64,000 nucleotides of DNA, taken from contig NC_092092.1 of assembly GCF_045679555.1 (NCBI RefSeq), positions 16,146,591 to 16,210,590 on the forward strand. The letters are read 5' to 3'. A program made the translations under genes and the position numbers. How positions within the stretch are numbered: position 1 is the first letter of the stretch; each line of letters begins with the position of its first letter. The notes under the pieces were generated by a model. It saw only the letters and a program-made list of their open reading frames with translations, did no database searches and was not told where the DNA came from. Positions 11,001 to 22,170 of this stretch are shown in pieces. This DNA comes from Salvelinus alpinus (Eukaryota > Chordata > Actinopteri > Salmoniformes > Salmonidae).

Positions 11001-14000
11001 AGCCCTATTCCCTATATAGTACTTTATACTACAGCCCTATTCCCTATATAGTACTTTATACTACAGCCCTATTCCCTATAGAGCACTTTATACTACAGCC
11101 CTATTCCCTAATAGTACTTTATACTACAGCCCTATTCGCTATATAGTACTTTATACTACAGCCCTATTCCCTATAGAGCACTTTATACTACAGCCCTATT
11201 CCCCAATAGTACTTTATACTACAGCCCTATTCCCTATAGAGCACTTTATACTACAGCCCTATTCCCTAATAGTACTTTATACTACAGCCCTATTCCCTAT
11301 ATAGTACTTTATACTACAGCCCTATTCCCTATATAGTACTTTATACTACAGCCCTATTCCCTATATAGTACTTTATACTACAGCCCTATTCCCTATATAG
11401 TACTTTATACTACAGCCTTATTCCCTATATAGTACTTTATACTACAGCCCTATTTCCTATTATAGTACTTTATACTACATCCCTATTCCCTATATAGTAC
11501 TTTATACTACAGCCCTATTCCCTATATAGTACTTTATACTACAGCCCTATTCCCTATATAGTACTTTATACTACAGCCTATTCCCTATATAGTACTTTAT
11601 ACTACATCCCTATTCCCTATATAGTACTTTATACTACAGCCCTATTCCCTATATAGTACTTTATACTACAGCCCTATTCCCTATATAGTACTTTATACTA
11701 CAGCCCTATTCCCTATATAGTACTTTATACTACAGCCCTATTCCCTATATAGTCCTTTATACTACAGCCATATTCCCTATATAGTACTTTATACTACAGC
11801 CCTATTCCCTGTATAGTACTTTATACTACAGCGCTATTCCCTATATAGTACTTTATACTACAGCCCTATTTCCTATTATAGTACTTTATACTACAGCCCT
11901 ATTCCCTATATAGTACTTTATACTACAGCCCTATTCCCTATATAGTACTTTATACTACAGCCCTATTCCCTTTATAGTACTTTATACTACAACCCTATTC
12001 CCTATATAGTACTTTATACTACAGCCCTATTCCCTATAGAGCACTTTATACTACAGCCCTATTCCCTATATAGTACTTTATACTACAGCCCTATTCCCTA
12101 TATAGTACTTTATACTACAGCCCTATTCCCTATATAGTACTTTATACTACAGCCCTATTCCCTATATAGTACTTTATACTACAGCCCTATTCCCTATATA
12201 GTACTTTATACTACAGCCCTATTCCCTATATAGTACGTTATGCTACAGCCCTATTCCCTATATAGTACTTTATACTACAGCATATTCCCTATATAGTACG
12301 TTATACTACATCCCTATTCCCTATATAGTACTTTATACTACAGCCCTATTCGCTATATAGTACTTTATACTACAGCCCTATTCCCTATAGAGCACTTTAT
12401 ACTACAGCCCTATTCCCTAATAGTACTTTATACTACAGCCCTATTCCCTATAGAGCACTTTATACTACAGCCCTATTCCCTAATAGTACTTTATACTACA
12501 GCCCTATTCCCTATATAGTACTTTATACTACAGCCCTATTCCCTATATAGTACTTTATACTACAGCCCTATTCCCTATATAGTACTTTATACTACAGCCC
12601 TATTCCCTATATAGTACTTTATACTACAGCCTTATTCCCTATATAGTACTTTATACTACAGCCTATTCCCTATATAGTACTTTATACTACATCCCTATTC
12701 CCTATATAGTACTTTATACTACAGCCCTATTCCCTATATAGTACTTTATACTACAGCCCTATTCCCTATATAGTACTTTATACTACAGCCCTATTCCCTA
12801 TATAGTACTTTATACTACAGCCCTATTCCCTATATAGTCCTTTATACTACAGCCATATTCCCTATATAGTACTTTATACTACAGCCCTATTCCCTGTATA
12901 GTACTTTATACTACAGCGCTATTCCCTATATAGTACTTTATACTACAGCCCTATTTCCTATTATAGTACTTTATACTACAGCCCTATTCCCTATATAGTA
13001 CTTTATACTACAGCCCTATTCCCTCTATAGTACTTTATACTACAGCCCTATTCCCTTTATAGTACTTTATACTACAACCCTATTCCCTATATAGTACTTT
13101 ATACTACAGCCCTATTCCCTATAGAGCACTTTATACTACAGCCCTATTCCCTATATAGTACTTTATACTACAGCCCTATTCCCTATATAGTACTTTATAC
13201 TACAGCCCTATTCCCTATATAGTACTTTATACTACAGCCCTATTCCCTATATAGTACTTTATACTACAGCCCTATTCCCTATATAGTACTTTATACTACA
13301 GCCCTATTCCCTATATAGTACGTTATGCTACAGCCCTATTCCCTATATAGTACTTTATACTACAGCATATTCCCTATATAGTACGTTATACTACATCCCT
13401 ATTCCCTATATAGTACTTTATACTACAGCCCTATTCCCTATATAGTACTTTATACTACAGCCCTATTCCCTATATAGTACTTTATACTACAGCCCTATTC
13501 CCTATAGAGCACTTTATACTACAGCCCTATTCCCTAATAGTACTTTATACTACAGCCCTATTCCCTATATAGTACTTTATACTACAGCCCTATTCCCTAT
13601 ATAGTACTTTATACTACAGCCCTATTCCCTATAGAGCACTTTATACTACAGCCCTATTCCCTAATAGTACTTTATACTACAGCCCTATTCCCTATATAGT
13701 ACTTTATACTACAGCCCTATTCCCTATAGAGCACTTTATACTACAGCCCTATTCCCTAATAGTACTTTATACTACAGCCCTATTCCCTATAGAGCACTTT
13801 ATACTACAGCCCTATTCCCTATATAGTACTTTATACTACAGCCCTATTCCCTATAGAGCACTTTATACTACAGCCCTATTCCCTAATAGTACTTTATACT
13901 ACAGCCCTATTCCCTATATAGTACTTTATACTACAGCCCTATTCCCTATATAGTACTTTATACTACAGCCGTATTCCCTAATAGTACTTTATACTACAGC

Positions 14001-16800
14001 CCTATTCCCTATAGAGCACTTTATACTACAGCCCTATTCCCTAATAGTACTTTATACTACAGCCCTATTCCCTATATAGTACTTTATACTACAGCCCTAT
14101 TCCCTATATAGTACTTTATACTACAGCCCTATTCCCTATATAGTACTTTATACTACAGCCCTATTCCCTATATAGTACTTTATACTACAGCCTTATTCCC
14201 TATATAGTATTTTATACTACAGCCTATTCCCTATATAGTACTTTATACTACATCCCTATTCCCTATATAGTACTTTATACTACAGCCCTATTCCCTATAT
14301 AGTACTTTATACTACAGCCCTATTCCCTATATAGTACTTTATACTACAGCCCTATTCCCTATATAGTCCTTTATACTACAGCCATATTCCCTATATACTA
14401 CTTTATACTACAGCCCTATTCCCTGTATAGTACTTTATACTACAGCGCTATTCCCTATATAGTACTTTATACTACAGCCCTATTTCCTATTATAGTACTT
14501 TATACTACAGCCCTATTCCCTATATAGTACTTTATACTACAGCCCTATTCCCTATAGAGCACTTTATACTACAGCCCTATTCCCTATATAGTACGTTATA
14601 CTACATCCCTATTCCCTGTATAGTACTTTATACTACAGCCCTATTCCCTATATAGTACTTTATACTACAACCCTATTCCCTATATAGTACTTTATACTAC
14701 AGCCATATTCCCTATATAGTACTTTATACTACAGCCCTATTCCCTATATAGTACTTTATACTACAGCCCTATTCCCTATATAGTACTTTATACTACAGCC
14801 CTATTCCCTATATAGTACTTTATACTACAACCCTATTCCCTATATAGTACTTTATACTACAGCCCTATTCCCTATATAGTACTTTATACTACAGCCATAT
14901 TCCCTATATAGTACTTTATACTACAGCCCTATTCCCTATATAGTACTTTATACTACAGCCCTTATCCCTATATAGTACTTTATACTTCAGCCCTATTCCC
15001 TATATAGTACTTTATACTACAGCCCTATTCCCTATAGAGCACTTTATACTACAGCCCTATTCCCTATATAGTCCTTTATACTACAGCCATATTCCCTGTA
15101 TAGTACTTTATACTACAGCCCTATTCCCTATATAGTACTTTATACTACAGCCCTATTCCCTATATAGTACTTTATACTACAGCCCTATTCCCTATATAGT
15201 ACTTTATACTACAGCCCTATTCCCTATATAGTACTTTATACTACAGCCCTATTCCCTATAGAGCACTTTATACTACAGCCCTATTCCCTATATAGTCCTT
15301 TATACTACAGCCCTATTCCCTATAGAGCACTTTATACTACAGCCCTATTCCCTATATAGTCCTTTATACTACAGCCCTATTCCCTATAGAGCACTTTATA
15401 CTACAGCCCTATTCCCTATATAGTACTTTATACTACAGCCCTATTCCCTATATAGTACTTTATACTACAGCCCTATTCCCTATATAGTCCTTTATACTAC
15501 AGCCCTATTCCCTATATAGTACTTTATACTACAGCCCTATTCCCTATATAGTACTTTATACTACAGCCCTATTCCCTATATAGTACTTTATACTACAGCC
15601 CTATTCCCTATATAGTCCTTTATACTACAGCCCTATTCCCTATATAGTACTTTATACTACAGCCCTATTCCCTATAGAGCACTTTATACTACAGCCCTAT
15701 TCCCTATATAGTACTTTATACTACAGCCCTATTCCCTATATAGTACTTTATACTACAGCCCTATTCCCTATATAGTACTTTATACTACAGCCCTATTCCC
15801 TATATAGTACTTTATACTACAGCCCTATTCCCTATATAGTACTTTATACTACAGCCCTATTCCCTATATAGTACTTTATACTACAGCCCTATTCCCTATA
15901 TAGTACTTTATACTACAGCCCTATTCCCTATATAGTACTTTATACTACAGCCATATTCCTTATAGAGCACTATATACTACAGCCCTATTCCCTATATAGT
16001 CCTTTATACTACAGCCCTATTCCCTATATAGTCCTTTATACTACAGCCCTATTCCCTGTATAGTACTTTATACTACAGCCCTATTCCCTATATAGTACTT
16101 TATACTACAGCCCTATTCCCTATATAGTACTTTATACTACAGCCCTATTCCCTATATAGTACTTTATACTACAGCCCTATTCCCTATATAGTACTTTATA
16201 CTACAGCCATATTCCCTATACAGTACTTTTTACTACAGCCCTATTCCCTATAGAGCACTTTTTACTACAGCCCTATTCCGTATATAGTACTGTATACTAC
16301 AGCCATATTCCCTGTATAGTACTTTTTACTACAGCCCTATTCCCTATATAGTGCACTACTTTATACTACAGCCCATTTCCCTATATAGTGCACTACTTTT
16401 TACTACAGCCCTATTCCCTATATAGTGCACTACTTTATACTACAGCCCTATTCCCTGTATAGTACTTTATACTACAGCCCTATTCCCTATATAGTCCTTT
16501 ATACTACAGCCCTATTCCCTATATAGTACTTTATACTACAGCCCTATTCCCTATATAGTACTTTATACTACAGCCCTATTCCCTATATAGTACTTTATAC
16601 TACAGCCCTATTCCCTATATAGTACTTTATACTACAGCCCTATTCCCTATATAGTACTTTATACTACAGCCCTATTCCCTATATAGTACTTTATACTACA
16701 GCCCTATTCCCTGTATAGTACTTTATACTACAGCCCTATTCCCTATATAGTCCTTTATACTACAGCCCTATTCCCTATATAGTCCTTTATACTACAGCCC
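8039..16800. repeat. 8.8-kb array B of a 32-bp unit, about 270 copies
   Basis: Head-to-tail copies of a unit reading CCCTATTCCCTATATAGTAC followed by TTTATACTACAG. Variants: ATAGAGCAC for ATATAGTAC, CCTAATAGTAC (shorter), GTACGTTATAC, AGTCCTTTATAC, CTACATCC, and 31-bp units with CAGCCTATTCC. The left flank (8032-8050) reads CCAATGGCACCCTATTCCCT, the end of a dispersed salmonid repeat found elsewhere in this window. Units at about 16345-16440 carry a longer form, ATAGTGCACTACTTT, which matches that dispersed repeat. At 16800 the array changes to array C with no intervening sequence. Confidence 0.97.
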
Positions 16801-17610
16801 AGAACCCCAGCCAGTACCCTAGTCCCTCAGCCTGGCTGCAGAACCCCAGCCAGTACCCTACACCCTCAGCCTGGCTGCAGAACCCCAGCCAGTACCCTAC
16901 ACCCTCAGCCAGTACCCTAGTCCCTCAGCCTGGCTGCTGAACCCCAGCCAGTACCCCACTCCCTCAGCCTGGCTGCAGAATCCCAGCCAATACCCTCCTC
17001 CCTCAGCCAATACCCTACTCCCTCAGCCTGGCTGCAGAACACAAGCCAGTACCCTAGTCCCTCAGCCTGGCTGCAGAACCCCAGCCAGTCCCCTACTCCC
17101 TCAGCCTGGCTGCAGAACCCCAGCCAGTACCCTACACCCTCAGCCTGGCTGCAGAACCCCAGCCAGTCCCCTACACCCTCAGCCTGGCTGCAGAACCCCA
17201 GCCAGTCCCCTACTCCCTCAGCCTGGCTGCAGAACCCCAGCCAGTACCCTACACCCTCAGCCTGGCTGCAGAACCCCAGCCAGTCCCCTACTCCCTCAGC
17301 CTGGCTGCAGAACCCCAGCCAGTCCCCTACACCCTCAGCCTGGCTGCAGAACCCCAGCCAGTACCCTACCCCCTCAGCCTGGCTGCAGAACCCCAGCCAG
17401 TACCCTACACCCTCAGCCTGGCTGCAGAACCCCAGCCAGTACCCTACACCCTCAGCCTGGCTGCAGAACCCCAGCCAGTCCCCTACTCCCTCAGCCTGGC
17501 TGCAGAACCCCAGCCAGTACCCTACACCCTCAGCCTGGCTGCAGAACCCCAGCCAGTCCCCTACTCCCTCAGCCTGGCTGCAGAACCCCAGCCAGTACCC
17601 TACCCCCTCA
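16801..17610. repeat. 39-bp minisatellite array C, about 20 copies
   Basis: The unit contains CAGCCTGGCTGCAGAACCCC and AGCCAGTACCCTACACCCT. Alternating variants are AGTCCCCTACTCC, AGTACCCTACACC and AGTACCCTAGTCC. The first copies are irregular (partial units near 16895 and 17005). The period is 13 codons, so the minus strand stays open (repeating EGVGYWLGFCSQA). There is no evidence that this is translated. Confidence 0.95.
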
Positions 17611-17705
17611 GTTCCTGTTGCTCTGGGTTTCTGAGACCTTGTCTGAATTTGAGTGTTGCGATGTGGGCCACACGGCCTTGAATGTAAATCCTTCTGCATT
17701 ATCAG

Positions 17706-18335
17706 GAACGAGGGAGAAGGGGTGGGGTAGGGGGGTAGAGAGAGAGCAGGAGAGAGAGTGAGAGAGCGAGAGAGAGGGGAAAGAGAGAGGGGAAAGATAA
17801 TCGTTTATGAAATGCCCTTGGAAAAATGTGTCAAATCCAGATGCAGCCAAACCGGTAAGCTCGGAAAGAATTAGATAACCACACAGGCGAAAGAGAGATG
17901 AGAGCAATGAAGGGAGAGAGAGAGAGCAAGTGAGAAAGAGAGACAGGGAGAGGAGAGAGAGAGGTAATGGAAGGGAGAGAGACAGAGCAAGTGAGAAAGA
18001 GAGACAGGGAGAGGAGAGAGAGAGGTAATGGAAGGGAGAGAGACAGAGGGAGAGAGGTAATGGAAGGGAGAGAGACAGAGGGAGAGAGGTAATGGAAGGG
18101 AGAGAGACAGAGCAAGTGAGAAAGAGAGACAGGGAGAGGAAGGGAGAGAGAGAGACAGGGAGAGAAGAGAGAGAGAGAGGTAATGGAAGGGAGAGAGAGA
18201 GACAGGGAGAGGAGAGAGAGAGGTAATGGAAGGGAGAGAGAGAGACAGGGAGAGGAGAGAGAGAGGTAATGGAAGGGAGAGAGAGAGAGAGGTAATGGAA
18301 GGGAGAGAGAGAGGTAATGGAAGGGAGAGAGAGAG
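17706..18335. repeat. GA-rich polypurine region with a short minisatellite
   Basis: Polypurine on the plus strand at about 17706-17790 and 17890-18335, separated by about 100 bp of ordinary sequence. The second part is built from GAGAGAGGTAATGGAAGGGA and GAGAGAGACAGGGAGAGG modules repeated irregularly. The minus-strand open frames are Ser/Leu/Pro low-complexity artefacts. Confidence 0.9.
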
Positions 18336-18442
18336 CATCCACTTATTGGCAGTCTGATTGTTTTGTTCTGTCAGTCTGAACAACAGCAGCAACAAAGTCT
18401 ACAGTGACGTTCTCACCCCCCCGAACACACACATGCAATACA

Positions 18443-19175
18443 TACAGGACCAGTCAAAAGTTTCAGAACACCGACTCATTCTAGGGTTTTTCTTTATTTT
18501 GACTATTTTCTACGTTGTAGAATAATAGTGAAGACATCAAAACTATGAAATAACACATATGTAATAGTGTAATAAACAAAAAACTGTATTTTATATTTGA
18601 GATTCTTCAAAATAGCCACCCTTTGCCTTGATGACAGCTTTGCACACTCTTGGCATTCTCTCAACCAGCTTCACTTGGAATTGGGACTCATCAGACCATA
18701 GGGTACATTTCCACCGGTCGAATGTCCATTACTGGTGTCCTTTAGTGGTGGTTTCTTTGCAGCAATTCGACCATGAAGGCCTGATTCACACATTGTCCTC
18801 TGAACAGTTGATGTTGAGATGTGTCTGTTACTTGAACTCTGTGAAGCATTTATTTGGGCTGCAATTTCTGAGGCTGGTAACTCTAATGAACTTATCCTCT
18901 GCAGCAGAGGTAACTCTGGGTCTTCCTTTCCTGCGGCGGTCCTCATGAGAGACAGTTTCATCATAACGCGACTGAACTTGAAGAAACGTTCAAAGTTCTT
19001 GAAATGTTCCGGATTGACTGACCTTCATGTCTTAAAATAATGATGGACTGTCGTTTCTCTTTGCTTATTTGAGCTGTTCATGCCATAATATGGACTTGGT
19101 CTTTTACCAAATAGGGCTATCTTCTGTATACCATCGCTACCTTGTCACAACACAACCGATTGGCTCAAACACATT
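18443..19175 (-). mobile_element. Truncated Tc1-like DNA transposon
   Basis: The left end TACAGGACCAGTCAAAAGTT, followed by TTTTTCTTTATTTTGACTAT, is a Tc1-family terminal inverted repeat of a type very common in salmonids. CTTTGCCTTGATGACAGCTT and GCACACTCTTGGCATTCTCT follow. The body is antisense to a transposase. It then continues to ACCGATTGGCTCAAACACAT near 19170, after which the similarity I recognise stops and no right terminal repeat is seen. Several internal deletions remove most of the catalytic domain. A fossil that cannot make transposase. Confidence 0.85.
18671..18964 (-). pseudogene. Tc1 transposase amino-terminal fragment
   Basis: A 97-codon minus-strand frame reads [40 protein letters not shown] and [20 protein letters not shown]. 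This is the helix-turn-helix (paired-like) DNA-binding part of a Tc1 transposase. After [13 protein letters not shown] the frame runs into a deletion and ends with remnants of the segment near the first catalytic Asp ([12 protein letters not shown]). There is no DDE triad. Relative to family copies as I remember them there are also deletions near 18732 and 18965. The overlapping plus-strand frames at 18628 and 18819 are shadows. Confidence 0.8.
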
Positions 19176-19312
19176 AAGAAACCATCTGAAACCAGGAATA
19201 ACCATCAACTATAATAGTTACATTAAAATGAAAAGGTTGATATAACATTCCCAAGGGAGCCAGGTGAGCCTCTATTTACAGTGTTGATTTAGTTTAATAA
19301 AATATATTAGGG

Positions 19313-20147
19313 CACCCTGGAGGTGATGTTATGTGTTAACAGTACACCACCCTGGAGGTGATGTTATGTGTTAACAGTACACCACCCTGGAGGTGATGTT
19401 ATGTGTTAACAGTACACCACCCTGGAGATGATGTTATGTGTTAACAGTACACCACCCTGGAGGTGATGTTATGTGTTAACAGTACACCACCCTGGAGGTG
19501 ATGTTATGTGTTAACAGTAAACCACCCTGGAGGTGATGTTATGTGTTAACAGTACACCACCCTGGAGGTGATGTTATGTGTTAACAGTACACCACCCTGG
19601 AGGTGATGTTATGTGTTAACAGTACACCACCCTGGAGATGATGTTATGTGTTAACAGTACACCACCCTGGAGGTGATGTTATGTGTTAACAGTACACCAC
19701 CCTGGAGGTGATGTTATGTGTTAACAGTACACCACCCTGGAGGTGATGTTATGTGTTAACAGTACACCACCCTGGAGGTGATGTTATGTGTTAACAGTAA
19801 ACCACCCTGGAGGTGATGTTATGTGTTAACAGTACACCACCCTGGAGGTGATGTTATGTGTTAACAGTAAACCACCCTGGAGGTGATGTTATGTGTTAAC
19901 AGTAAACCACCCTGGAGGTGATGTTATGTGTTAACAGTACACCACCCTGGAGGTGATGTTATGTGTTAACAGTAAACCACCCTGGAGGTGATGTTATGTG
20001 GTAACAGTAAACCACCCTGGAGGTGATGTTATGTGTTAACAGTACACCACCCTGGAGGTGATGTTATGTGTTAACAGTACACCACCCTGGAGGTGATGCT
20101 ATGTGTTAACAGTACGGTACACCACCCTGGAGGTGTTAACAGTACAC
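19313..20147. repeat. 35-bp minisatellite array D, about 24 copies
   Basis: The unit contains CACCCTGGAGGTGATGTTAT and GTGTTAACAGTACAC. Variation is very low: AGTAAACC for AGTACACC and GGAGATG for GGAGGTG. Each unit has one GTTAAC (HpaI) site. The last copies are broken (insertion CGGTAC near 20115, then a truncated unit). Starts inside AT-rich sequence with no recognised gene (19176-19312). Confidence 0.96.
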
Positions 20148-20149
20148 CT

Positions 20150-20460
20150 GCCTGTCTGTTTGCCAGCAAGTTTAATGATGGTGTTGGAGTTGTGTTTGCC
20201 GCAGTCGTGGGTGGACACAGAGTACATGAAGGGACTAAGGTTGCACCCCCCCTGAGGCGTCTCCGTGTTTAGGGTCAGTGTGGGGAAGCCCGTCGGAAGT
20301 CCAGGATCCAGTTGCAGAGGTGAGGTGTTTAGTCCCAGTTTAGTCCCAGGGTCCTTGGCTTAGTGATGAGCTTTCATGGCACTATGGTGTTGAACGCTGA
20401 GCTGTAGTCAATGAACAGAATTCCCACATAGGTGTTCCTTTTCTCCAGGTGGAAAGGACA
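20150..20460 (-). pseudogene. LINE reverse-transcriptase fragment
   Basis: The minus-strand translation from about 20450 reads HLEKRNTYVGILFIDYSSAF then NTIVP, i.e. reverse-transcriptase motif A with the catalytic Asp. After stops and a frame change it continues to LCNWILDFRRASP, then TETPQGG near 20262-20245 (the PQG motif) and lastly a degraded HDCGKHNSNTIIKLA. Stops interrupt it at several places. This is a dead scrap of a Rex1/CR1-like non-LTR element, flanked on both sides by tandem arrays. The YADD motif lies outside the fragment. Confidence 0.72.
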
Positions 20461-20463
20461 GTG

Positions 20464-20637
20464 TGGACCTCTCCTCTGTCCTCTCCTCTCTTCCCCTCCC
20501 CTCCCTTCACTTCCTCTCCACTCCCTTCACTTCCTCTCCCCTCCCCTCTCCTCTCCTCTCCTCTCCTCTCCTCTCCTCTCCTCTCCTCTCCTCTCCTCTC
20601 CTCTCCTCTCCTCTCCTCTCCTCTCCTCTCCTCCCAA
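20464..20637. repeat. CT-rich tract with (CTCTC)n pentanucleotide
   Basis: A pyrimidine tract whose second half (about 20536-20636) is a pure pentanucleotide CTCTC repeat of about 20 copies. It abuts array E, each unit of which carries a shorter version of the same pyrimidine block. Confidence 0.95.
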
Positions 20638-21150
20638 CCCACCACATTGTGTACAGAAGTATTATAACTCTCTCTGACCCTGTGGCTCTCCTCCCCTCTC
20701 CTCTCCTCCCCACCCACCACATTGTGTACAGAAGTATTATAACTCTCTCTGACCCTGTGGCTCTCCTCCCCTCTCCTCTCCTCCCCACCCACCACATTGT
20801 GTACAGAAGTATTATAACTCTCTCTGACCCTGTGGCTCTCCTCCCCTCTCCTCTCCTCCCCACCCACCACATTGTGTACAGAAGTATTATAACTCTCTCT
20901 GACCCTGTGGCTCTCCTCCCCTCTCCTCTCCTCCCCACCCACCACATTGTGTACAGAAGTATTATAACTCTCTCTGACCCTGTGGCTCTCCTCCCCTCTC
21001 CTCTCCTCCCCACCCACCATATTGTGTACAGAAGTATTATAACTCTCTCTGACCCTGTGGCTCTCCTCCCCTCTCCTCTCCTCCCCACCCACCACATTGT
21101 GTACAGAAGTATTATAACTCTCTCTGACCCTGTGGCTCTCCTCTCCTGTC
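20638..21150. repeat. 75-bp tandem array E, seven copies
   Basis: The unit contains CACCACATTGTGTACAGAAG, TATTATAACTCTCTCTGACC and CTGTGGCTCTCCTCCCCTCT. Copies are almost identical (one C-to-T in CACCATATTG near 21018). The period is 25 codons, so frames on both strands stay open by arithmetic. There is no sign of a gene. Confidence 0.96.
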
Positions 21151-21718
21151 CTTTTCCTGGTGCTGACACCTGACATTTCCAGCAAGCCTCTGATACATTC
21201 TTCTCCAGGATTTATCTCTGTTAATAGGGGAATGCTGTCAGACTGCCTGCTATCACTGACACCCAACCCCCAGTTGTCACCACCAGCCTGGCCTCTCTCT
21301 CTCTCTCTCTCACTCCTTCCCTCTCTCTGGAATGCTTGACTCAATGCCTAGGCTTACTCAAACTCACACTCAGCCAGAAATATCCTCTCTCCCATGTCCC
21401 TCTCCCTCGCTCCCTTCCTCTCTTGCTGAACATATCCCATGGCTCAACAGACAAGCTTCCACTCCGCTGAATGACATTGGTTCGTTCTCTCCACAACCCA
21501 CAAAGAGAGAGAGGGAGAGAAGGAGGGAAAGAGAGAGGGAGAGAAGGAGGGAAAGAGGGAGGGAGAGTTGGAAATGTTGCTCATTTGTTATTTTCTCCCT
21601 TTTCAAGGCTGAAACTGAACTTCTTGTTGAAAGGTAAATGAGCATCATCTGGTGAGTGGAACTGAGTGGAACTGAGTGGAACTTGCTGTTCAGGCCTTGA
21701 ATTTCCCAGCGACCATGG
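21151..21718. other. Gene-free interval with simple sequence
   Basis: Holds a (CT)n run at about 21294-21312 and a GAGAGGGAGAGAAGGAGGGA polypurine stretch at about 21504-21566. The remainder looks single-copy. No gene, splice pattern or repeat family recognised. Confidence 0.6.
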
Positions 21719-22015
21719 CTGTGGATGCCCCCTGGTGTGGCCGTAATGCCCCCTGGTGTGGCCTTAATGCCCCCTGGTGTGGCCGTAATGCCCCCTTGTG
21801 TGGCCTTAATGCCCCCTGGTGTGGCCGTAATGCCCCCTGGTGTGGCCTTAAGGCCGTAATGCCCCCTGGTGTGGCCGTAATGCCCCCTGGTGTGGCCGTA
21901 ATGCCCCCTGGTGTGGCCGTAATGCCCCCTGGTGAGGCCGTTATGCCCCCTGGTGAGGCCGTTATGCCCCCTGGTGTGGCCGTAATGCCCCCTAAAAACA
22001 TCCATGCCGTTATGC
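21719..22015. repeat. 21-bp minisatellite array F, about 13 copies
   Basis: The unit GCCCCCTGGTGTGGCCGTAA plus T, with variants GGCCTTAAT and GGTGAGGCCGTTAT. There is an irregular junction near 21848 (TTAAGGCCGTAATG). Both strands stay open because the period is seven codons. Confidence 0.94.
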
Positions 22016-22170
22016 CCTTGGGCTGAATATAAAAATTAAAATGACCTTCTCCCTGCTGCCAATCCAGGTGCTCCAAAGTCACCTCTCACTCACATGGCTG
22101 TCTCATTTATAGCAGGTCTTATTAAACAATGCCCGTCATGTGATCGGGTCCATCTCAGGCTTCCCAGCTC

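Noticed and set aside
8039..16800. CArG-box (SRF) array from CCTATATAGT in array B
   Set aside because: The motif lacks the final G of CC(A/T)6GG and is explained by descent from the dispersed repeat.
18628..19040. Two plus-strand frames in the Tc1 fragment
   Set aside because: Antisense shadows of transposase sequence on the minus strand.
19313..20147. HpaI site in every array D unit as a functional signal
   Set aside because: GTTAAC is just part of a near-identical 35-bp unit. Useful as a restriction marker only.
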